A DNA stretch of 6,809 bases from Vibrio madracius (GTDB taxonomy: Bacteria; Pseudomonadota; Gammaproteobacteria; Enterobacterales; Vibrionaceae), in contig ASHK01000520.1 in the NCBI GenBank assembly GCA_000695745.1, forward strand, positions 1 through 6,809, in the 5' to 3' direction. Positions 1-5,257 of the stretch are shown here, piece by piece. The position numbers and the translations under genes were made by a program. The notes under the pieces were generated by a model that did no database searches, was not told the DNA's origin, and saw only the letters and a program-made list of their open reading frames with translations. Positions within the stretch are counted from its first letter, which is position 1. Every line of letters begins with the position of its first letter.

Positions 1-1
1 G

Positions 2-739
2 AAGATTAAGAATGGTGAGTACGAGCCATATATTACAGTTCGACGTTCAAATAGTGTCGGTCTATCTCATATTGTTTTCAGTCACAAGACGAAACGCTGC
101 CATCACTTATTCAGCTTAGGTGAGCTTGCTCTATTCCTTCATCTTGAGCACGATCCTGAAGTCTTGGATATACAGGAACAATACCCCTTACCGATAAATG
201 AAACTCTCAAGTGGGCTAAATATCTGAATTATCGACACCCTGCTAAATACAAAGAAAGGGATGGTAAAGATATTCCTGCTGCAACCATGACCACGGATTT
301 CGTTGTCACCTTATATGATGCGACGAGAGACCAGCTTGGCATTCAGCCGTATAACTATAAACCGAGCTCAGCACTAAGCACTGAATTTGAGCCTCCCCAA
401 AAAGTCACACGAACCCAACAAAAGTTCAAAATTGAAGAGATGTACTGGGGGCGTTACAACCATCATCTAACGCAGATAACAGATGAAGACTTGAACCCCA
501 ACAAAACATACAACCTTCAATGGCTTAGAGAGACTTACCATCATATACGCGAGAGTCAAATCGAAGGCCCACTGTGCGAAGGGATGTTAAACACTCTAAA
601 CAAGAGCCTTATGAACGACCCAGAGAAAACTCTAAAGCAGCATTTGAATCACGCATCATTAGTACATGATGTAACCGAACTTGCTGCGTTAGAGATATTT
701 CAACATCTTGCGTATTCAGGTCAACTAGACGTTGACTGA
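2..739 (+). CDS. tnsA: TnsA endonuclease of a Tn7-like transposase, 5' partial
   Basis: TnsA cuts the 5' strands at the transposon ends and, with TnsB, makes Tn7 movement cut-and-paste. The frame is open from base 2 with no start codon, so the gene begins before the window; 245 residues are visible. Comparison with remembered E. coli TnsA (273 aa) suggests about 25-30 N-terminal residues are missing. The restriction-fold nuclease core is clear: SHKTKRCHH, then GELALF with the likely catalytic Glu at visible residue 41 (bases 122-124), LDIQEQYPL at 55-63, MTTDF with the catalytic Asp at residue 99 (296-298), and NYKPSSAL with the catalytic Lys at residue 120 (359-361). Tn7 TnsA has Gln-x-Lys at the last site; here it reads Asn-Tyr-Lys. 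The C-terminal part, from about residue 135, corresponds to the helical TnsC-contacting domain. It stops with TGA at 737-739. A start placed at the TTG at 164 would remove the catalytic Glu and is wrong. Family assignment is secure. Confidence 0.95.
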   Translation, partial: KIKNGEYEPYITVRRSNSVGLSHIVFSHKTKRCHHLFSLGELALFLHLEHDPEVLDIQEQYPLPINETLKWAKYLNYRHPAKYKERDGKDIPAATMTTDFVVTLYDATRDQLGIQPYNYKPSSALSTEFEPPQKVTRTQQKFKIEEMYWGRYNHHLTQITDEDLNPNKTYNLQWLRETYHHIRESQIEGPLCEGMLNTLNKSLMNDPEKTLKQHLNHASLVHDVTELAALEIFQHLAYSGQLDVD

Positions 740-787
740 ATGAGCGCATCGAAGTTTTTCGCCCTGTAATGATGATTTCGCAACACG

Positions 788-1690
788 ATGAGAATTAATC
801 AAAAATTGGTCGATGGCAAAAAAGGGCTTGAATACCTTATTGTAGATATTTGCCAAGACCTCGACCTGATTGCTGTCACTCAGCTCAATGTTGAACGCCC
901 TAAAAGGCCTCAAACGATTATGCTAAGTGATACGTTGAGCCAAATAGAGCTGGGCAAATGGAAAGTGCTAGAGCATTCCTTTAGCCCTTACCTATACATG
1001 TCGGACGAAGAGTTACTGAAGGATAAGAAGCGCAGAAAGTGGTTACAACGCAGAGATAGCAGCTTTAACATTATTGCCCCGTTAATCGATAACGACGAAC
1101 TACGTTACAACTATCTTTTTATCGATAGCAGTTCAATCTTACATCGATTGATAGAAGCATCAGGTCGCAGCCGCAGTTATGTAGCAAAAATTTTAAATCG
1201 TTACTGGTATTACGGTTCTCACGTCAATGCTCTACTCCCTCTATGGAGAAATTGCGGAACGAATCAGTCTTTACCTGAAGTACCGTCATTTGACCAAGAC
1301 CCTGAGTTAGGCAAAAGTGGCCCGAAAACCAGATATGGAAGTCCTTATCGTGGAGTCACTCTACAAGACATTAAACATATTCGACGATTTGCTAAAACCA
1401 TTCCAAACGGTGGCAAAGCTAGGCTGAGTGACCTTTACGATCAGTTTACACGCAAGTTCATGTATGCGCGTGTTAAACCAATGATTGAAGAAGCACATGA
1501 GATAGCTTTACCTGTTCCAAGGGCCAAACTCATTTCACGAAATGCATTTAAATATCATTTTAAGCAAAACGTAGATCAACTTGAATTGATAAGGAAGGCT
1601 GTCGGCACGACCAATTTTCAAAAAGACTACCGAGGTCGTGCAGGCCTTGCTCGACAGGGTGTTCGTGGCCCACAAGTCGCTATGAAATAG
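788..1690 (+). CDS. tnsB: TnsB N-terminal fragment (DNA-binding domains)
   Basis: This is the first open part of tnsB as it stands, 300 codons ending at TAG 1688-1690. Homology ends at residue 294 (VRG, up to base 1669); the last six residues are out of frame. It carries the end-binding half of TnsB: a beta-rich N-terminus (about 1-60), a helix-turn-helix around 115-150 including SGRSRSYVAKILNRYW and the NALLPLW motif typical of TnsB, a basic glycine-rich linker (about 175-190), and a second helical DNA-binding region (about 190-260). It has no catalytic residue. If translated alone it could bind transposon ends without cutting, which might interfere with an intact transposase; that role is inference. 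Confidence 0.85.
   Translation: MRINQKLVDGKKGLEYLIVDICQDLDLIAVTQLNVERPKRPQTIMLSDTLSQIELGKWKVLEHSFSPYLYMSDEELLKDKKRRKWLQRRDSSFNIIAPLIDNDELRYNYLFIDSSSILHRLIEASGRSRSYVAKILNRYWYYGSHVNALLPLWRNCGTNQSLPEVPSFDQDPELGKSGPKTRYGSPYRGVTLQDIKHIRRFAKTIPNGGKARLSDLYDQFTRKFMYARVKPMIEEAHEIALPVPRAKLISRNAFKYHFKQNVDQLELIRKAVGTTNFQKDYRGRAGLARQGVRGPQVAMK
1667..1678 (+). other. Frameshift site 1 in tnsB (one base missing)
   Basis: The N-terminal frame reads GGC CCA CAA GTC here, while homology requires GGC, CCC, ACA, AGT, CGC (G-P-T-S-R). One base is missing near the C run at 1669-1671; a fourth C would restore the frame. No X-XXY-YYZ slippery heptamer is present. Confidence 0.85.
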
Positions 1691-2760
1691 ATGCAACAGT
1701 CGTTGTTCAATACATACGTTACCCCTACGACAAAACCAATCAGTTAGCCACGGGACGCCCTGTGATCTATCTAGTTGTAGATACGTGGTCTGGCATGTTT
1801 GTTGGCACTCATGCTTGTTTTCACGGCCCAGATTGGACTGGTGCATCACAAGCCCTTTTCAATGCTTTTACCAACAAAGTCCAGTTTGCTAAACGCTATG
1901 GCGTTGAAATTACTGAAAACGAATGGCCGTGCCACCATGTCTGCTCACAGTTAGTCATGGATCGAGGTTCCGAGTATACAGACCGTAATATTGAAAGCAT
2001 GCTTAAGGGCGAAATTGGCTTATCAATCGCCAGTTTCGCTCCGTATCATCGCGGGGATTGTAAAGGAACTGTCGAGAAAGCATTTGATATCTTTCATCAA
2101 AATGCTGTTCGATTTGTGCCTGGTCAAGTCATGAAAGTACCCAGCAAAGAAGAGCAACACGCTTCTAGAAAAGCGTCGATGTCCTTCGAAGCATTCATGG
2201 AAAAGCTCATAAGAACAATCATTTATACCAATAACAACCGCCTTAGAAAGAACAACCATAACTTCGAGATGTCTCGTGATGATGTTGGTTTCTCTCCTAG
2301 AGACTTATATCTTTACGGGCTAGAAGAAATGATGATACCGCCAGCTCAAATTCCTGAAGAGCGACTTCGTTTCGCATTGCTACCTGCTGACAAGGCGACT
2401 GTGAGAATGGAGGGCGTTTACTTTAAGGGGCTGTATTACAGCGCTAACAAAATCATTCATAAACAATGGTTAGACAAAGCTCGTAATTTTGGCCGATACA
2501 CAGTGGAGGTTCGATACGACCAAAATTCAACGAACTTTATTTGGTGTAAAGATCCTGAATCTAATGAGCTAATTACTTTAGAACTCACTGACCGCTCTGA
2601 AGCGTATCGTAATCAAATTTGGCAATCGACCCTTCATGAAATCGAATTAACCAAACAAAAACAAAGCCTTCATGAAGAACAATCATTCGCTAACAAAATT
2701 GAGTTCTTAAACAAACTGGATGAAATCGATAAACAAGCAAAGCTGACGCTCGATACTTAA
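1669..2760 (+). CDS. tnsB: TnsB catalytic-core fragment (DDE domain), second frame
   Basis: In this frame the codons from 1669 read P-T-S-R-Y-E-I-D, matching the GPGSRYEID opening of the Tn7 TnsB catalytic core. The first catalytic Asp is at 1690-1692, overlapping the stop of the upstream frame. The second Asp is in LVMDRG (1960-1962), and the Glu is in GDCKGTVEKAF (2074-2076). A C-terminal beta-barrel-like region follows, with RFALLPADKATV and GLYYSANK, then a charged helical stretch. The frame stops at TAA 2758-2760. The first usable initiator is the GTG at 1762, which lies after the first Asp, so independent translation would give an inactive fragment. The catalytic residues themselves are all conserved, which argues that the frameshift upstream is recent or an artefact. 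Confidence 0.85.
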   Translation, partial: PTSRYEIDATVVVQYIRYPYDKTNQLATGRPVIYLVVDTWSGMFVGTHACFHGPDWTGASQALFNAFTNKVQFAKRYGVEITENEWPCHHVCSQLVMDRGSEYTDRNIESMLKGEIGLSIASFAPYHRGDCKGTVEKAFDIFHQNAVRFVPGQVMKVPSKEEQHASRKASMSFEAFMEKLIRTIIYTNNNRLRKNNHNFEMSRDDVGFSPRDLYLYGLEEMMIPPAQIPEERLRFALLPADKATVRMEGVYFKGLYYSANKIIHKQWLDKARNFGRYTVEVRYDQNSTNFIWCKDPESNELITLELTDRSEAYRNQIWQSTLHEIELTKQKQSLHEEQSFANKIEFLNKLDEIDKQAKLTLDT

Positions 2761-2763
2761 AAA
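2752..2763 (+). other. Frameshift site 2 in tnsB (one base missing)
   Basis: The frame reads GAT ACT TAA. Adding one T would give GAT ACT TTA AAA ACA and continue into the acidic tail. The site is a T run followed by five A, a sequence prone to length errors in reads and to slippage in replication. No canonical slippery heptamer is positioned in the zero frame. Confidence 0.7.
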
Positions 2764-2963
2764 CATCGTCAGCAAAGTCTATCCAGACAGGTATCAAAGA
2801 ACGAAAGAGTATCGTCTCTTCTATTGAACGCAGCAAACAATCTGAGCAAATAGCAGCAACGTTAAGTTCCGAAGATAACGCTAGCTCCACTTCTAAAAAG
2901 AATACCCAACACTTGGAAACACCTGATTTTTTTGACTTTGATGATGAACAAGATGATAGCTAA
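2757..2963 (+). CDS. tnsB: TnsB C-terminal tail, third frame
   Basis: After the stop at 2758-2760, the frame starting at 2757 is open for 68 codons. It encodes a lysine- and serine-rich linker followed by a strongly acidic end, DFFDFDDEQDDS, with TAA at 2961-2963. E. coli TnsB also ends in a polar, acidic tail, and in Tn7-like systems the TnsB C-terminus contacts TnsC. The stretch has no start codon of its own and would otherwise be an unexplained gap before tnsC in an otherwise packed operon. Its end overlaps the start of tnsC by 23 bases if the ATG at 2941 is used. A low-complexity tail is weaker evidence than the catalytic core, so this part is less certain. Confidence 0.75.
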   Translation, partial: LKTSSAKSIQTGIKERKSIVSSIERSKQSEQIAATLSSEDNASSTSKKNTQHLETPDFFDFDDEQDDS

Positions 2964-4347
2964 TTATATACCTCACCCTAACTCTCAGATGGCACAAAAT
3001 CCTCTGATTGAAGCGCTTGGAATGCCATTGCTACCTAAACAATTTATCCAGGCAACAACACTATATCCTGACATGATGATTGATGTCAGTTCGCTCCCTA
3101 CTGAGCATCATGGTTACTACACCAGAACATTCATTGATAACCTATCTGAGTGCTATGTTGTTCAGGATGAAGCCCCACGCCTTTATGACACCGTATTTCG
3201 CATGATTGAGCGAGGCTATATCTATCGCAATCCTTTGGTGTATGGCGATATTAAACAATTGCAATTTGCCGACTCTATTGAAATACCTGAAGGGCAAGAG
3301 CGCATTCTAAAGCAAACAGCAAATCAGCAGAGTTTTTTGGTAGCAGGTCTATCAGGTCGCGGAAAGTCAGCGATGGTAGAAAGCATCTTGTCTGCCATTC
3401 CTCAAGTCATTTCTCATCAAGAGTACCAAGGACAAAGGTTCATCTACGAACAAATTGTCTGGCTTAAGATCGATATCCCAACAGCTCGCGGGCAACGTGC
3501 ACTACTCTGGAGGATTCTTGAGTCCATCGATTCGGTAACTGGTGAGAATTATTATGAGTCACATCAGAAAAGCTCAGTTACGGCGCTCATGATTGCGGTT
3601 CGTAAGGCGCTACTCATCCATGGTGTTGGGATTATTGTTCTAGATGAAGCTCAGAACCTATCTGAAACTCGACAGTACGAGAAAGTTGGTAACAATGAGA
3701 ACGCCACACTAAAGTTCGTGGAAGAGTTGTTTAACAAGGTTGGTGTACCGCTATTACTCGTCGGGACACTATCAACACTCAATCTATTTTCTAAAGAGAT
3801 GACTGCCGCTAGGCGAATTGGAAAGACAGGGTCGCTAATCTTAGAGCAATGTGATGTTGAAAGCTCGTTTTGGAAACGCTTCATTAAGCAAATGTGCCCG
3901 ACACAATTACTTAAAAATCAGACAACTGACATTGATACTCTAACGCGCCATGTTCACTACTTATCAGCAGGGATCCCTGCTATCGCAAGCAGCCTAATAA
4001 AGGCCACATTGTCTTATCTGACTTATCTAACACCAAACAATCAAGACCTAAGCATGGCTGCTCTAGACCATGTATTTAAAGAGCAATTTCTCTTGGTCTC
4101 AGGCGCATTAACGGCACTAAAGCGAGGTCAGTTTTATAAATATGAGGATTGTAATCCTTTATCTCAATTGCACTCGGTTCAACAGGATTTGTTTTCAGAA
4201 AGTGGCTCAAATATTGACGGCAACCAAGTCTGTAAGCAATCCCCAAGAAGCTCTCGTTCTGCCGTAAGCCTTACTGAGAAAGACCAAGAAATGCTAGAGA
4301 GCTTAACTCCTGAAGCCTTACTAGCGCAGGCTAGAAAGTATGAATAA
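2941..4347 (+). CDS. tnsC: TnsC AAA+ ATPase, transposition regulator
   Basis: TnsC is the ATP-dependent matchmaker: it assembles on target DNA marked by a TniQ/TnsD protein and then activates TnsA-TnsB. From ATG 2941 it has 468 residues and is uninterrupted. An N-terminal region with NPLIEALGMPLL and GYIYRNPLVYGD, both matching Tn7 TnsC, precedes the ATPase. Walker A is GLSGRGKS (bases 3346-3369), Walker B is GIIVLDEAQ with Asp-Glu near residues 235-236, and the sensor-1 region is LLLVGT. E. coli TnsC has 555 residues, so this one is about 85 shorter, mostly at the C-terminus, but it is clearly longer than the roughly 330-residue TnsC of type I-F CRISPR-associated elements. ATGs at 2941, 2944 and 2953 are all possible starts and none has a strong ribosome binding site; a TTG at 2932 is less likely. 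The start lies inside the end of tnsB and the stop inside tniQ, so translation is probably coupled. Confidence 0.94.
   Translation: MMNKMIANYIPHPNSQMAQNPLIEALGMPLLPKQFIQATTLYPDMMIDVSSLPTEHHGYYTRTFIDNLSECYVVQDEAPRLYDTVFRMIERGYIYRNPLVYGDIKQLQFADSIEIPEGQERILKQTANQQSFLVAGLSGRGKSAMVESILSAIPQVISHQEYQGQRFIYEQIVWLKIDIPTARGQRALLWRILESIDSVTGENYYESHQKSSVTALMIAVRKALLIHGVGIIVLDEAQNLSETRQYEKVGNNENATLKFVEELFNKVGVPLLLVGTLSTLNLFSKEMTAARRIGKTGSLILEQCDVESSFWKRFIKQMCPTQLLKNQTTDIDTLTRHVHYLSAGIPAIASSLIKATLSYLTYLTPNNQDLSMAALDHVFKEQFLLVSGALTALKRGQFYKYEDCNPLSQLHSVQQDLFSESGSNIDGNQVCKQSPRSSRSAVSLTEKDQEMLESLTPEALLAQARKYE
4328..4347 (+). promoter_or_regulatory. tnsC-tniQ translational overlap
   Basis: AGG (4328-4330) and GAAAG (4334-4338) precede the tniQ ATG at 4340, which overlaps the tnsC stop TAA at 4345-4347. 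The arrangement suggests that ribosomes finishing tnsC restart on tniQ, keeping the target selector in proportion to TnsC. The Shine-Dalgarno match is modest. Confidence 0.5.
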
Positions 4348-5134
4348 CATCTTGTACCTGCTACCGAACGAACACCTAAGAAGCTTCCTTAGCCGAGTTC
4401 ATACTATGTCCCCTTTTGGCACTTTTGCTACTTCAGCAAAACGTGTAGGGCTGGCAAATTTCAGTGCGTCGCCAGTTACAGTCATGTCTGACCTAGACGC
4501 CATACTGATGAATATTCTTAATGATGACAATCGTTCGATTTGGCAAATGCATATGCACGGTAACGTCATCGAGTCTTTCCTCAACGAGCGAGAGAAACGC
4601 GAGCTACCATTGTTTTTGAAAGGAAAGCCATATGACATCGACTTCACACAATCCCAAACGGTACATAATCGTTTTTGGCGTTACTGCAAAGACTGTATTT
4701 CTGAAGACTTAGATACTGTTGGTATTTCATATTTTCACCAACAGCACCAACTACAGGGTGTTTTTCACTGCTACAAACACGGAACGAGGCTCATTAATAG
4801 CTGTTCTTCATGCACTTACACTGTAAAGAATCTTAGTCGAATGCAAACCCCAGCATTAATCTGTCCGAGCTGTGGTTCCAGCATGACAAGTCAGGGAGCG
4901 TACTATGATGAAACAATGCTAAAAGTTGAACAGCTTATGTTGGCGTTAAATGATCAAACGCTCACCCTATGCCTTGAATCAGTGCAACAAAATACGTTGG
5001 CACACATCGGATTTACGCTTGAGCAAACTGAAACGTTGGCTTTTAAGAAAGCTTGTGGCGATTGGTACAAAGAGATTTTCGTGACTCTAGGGAAAGCGCT
5101 CTGGAGCAGTACTTCTCGAACACGAGGATGGTAA
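4340..5134 (+). CDS. tniQ: TniQ fragment as currently encoded (264 codons)
   Basis: This is the uninterrupted part of the short tniQ gene. Residues 1-254 are genuine TniQ sequence with the TniQ helical start and both zinc-binding motifs. The last ten residues (WSSTSRTRGW) are out of frame and have no family character. If the frameshift is real, the product lacks about 50 C-terminal residues but keeps the zinc fingers, so partial function cannot be excluded. Confidence 0.8.
   Translation: MNNILYLLPNEHLRSFLSRVHTMSPFGTFATSAKRVGLANFSASPVTVMSDLDAILMNILNDDNRSIWQMHMHGNVIESFLNEREKRELPLFLKGKPYDIDFTQSQTVHNRFWRYCKDCISEDLDTVGISYFHQQHQLQGVFHCYKHGTRLINSCSSCTYTVKNLSRMQTPALICPSCGSSMTSQGAYYDETMLKVEQLMLALNDQTLTLCLESVQQNTLAHIGFTLEQTETLAFKKACGDWYKEIFVTLGKALWSSTSRTRGW
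5096..5106 (+). other. Frameshift site 3 in tniQ (one base missing)
   Basis: The frame reads GCG CTC TGG AGC. The downstream family-like frame reads CTG GAG CAG TAC from 5101. One extra C or T after CTC would give K-A-L-L-E-Q-Y-F. The shift is -1, as at the two tnsB sites. The exact base cannot be fixed without a homologue. Confidence 0.65.
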
Positions 5135-5257
5135 ATGATCACATAATTTCTCCCACTATGAGGACTACACGATTATTTTTATCGACTTCAACAAACAGAT
5201 TTAGGCCACCACTGATCTACATTCTCATGCTGGTTGCTACAGGACAGTTATAGACCT

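Larger units (their letters stand above)
788..2963 (+). pseudogene. tnsB: TnsB transposase gene, interrupted by two -1 frameshifts
   Basis: TnsB is the DDE transposase that binds the transposon ends, cuts the 3' strands and joins them to target DNA. Its parts lie in three frames: 788-1669, 1669-2757 and 2757-2963. Rejoining them gives about 725 residues, close to E. coli TnsB (702). The restored triad is D302, D392 and E430; the spacing (90 and 38) resembles Tn7 (D273, D361, E396). The ATG at 788 is chosen because MRINQKLVDG aligns with the E. coli start MWQIN; there is no convincing ribosome binding site. The end at TAA 2961-2963 is chosen because that frame carries a TnsB-like acidic tail and overlaps tnsC. 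I see no canonical slippery heptamer at either shift, so programmed frameshifting looks unlikely. If the shifts are real, the first product stops before the first catalytic Asp and the element cannot transpose by itself. If they are sequencing errors, the gene is intact. Confidence 0.88.
4340..5253 (+). pseudogene. tniQ: Short TniQ-family target-selection protein, one -1 frameshift
   Basis: TniQ-domain proteins recruit TnsC to a chosen target, by binding DNA directly or through a partner such as a CRISPR complex. The opening LPNEHLRSFLSRV is the typical TniQ start. C116-x2-C119-x24-C144-x2-H147 is the family zinc finger, with the same spacing as in the neighbouring tnsD. A second ribbon has C155-x2-C158 and C175-x2-C178. 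The first frame runs to residue 254 and then drifts out of register, stopping at 5132-5134. The frame that starts at 5101 continues as LEQYFSN and ends with RPPLIYILML, like the conserved hydrophobic element of TniQ proteins, with its stop at 5251-5253. Restored length is about 304 residues, shorter than the roughly 390 of type I-F TniQ and much shorter than TnsD. The ATG at 4340 overlaps the tnsC stop by 8 bases. The stop 4 bases before tnsD supports the restored reading. Confidence 0.85.

Noticed and set aside
1660..1690. Programmed -1 ribosomal frameshifting in tnsB, as in some insertion sequences
   Set aside because: No X-XXY-YYZ heptamer is in register, I saw no obvious stimulatory stem, and a second shift at 2758 in the same gene makes recoding less likely than deletion.
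1535..1849. A 104-codon open frame on the - strand across the first tnsB break
   Set aside because: It lies opposite conserved tnsB sequence, including the first catalytic Asp, and has no recognisable domain or ribosome binding site.
3651..3884. A 77-codon open frame on the - strand inside tnsC
   Set aside because: It is antisense to the tnsC region just after Walker B; the frame is explained by tnsC codon use.
5134..5257. A separate small gene between tniQ and tnsD
   Set aside because: The open frame here ends in a TniQ-like hydrophobic motif and joins the upstream tniQ frame by one base, so it is the end of tniQ.
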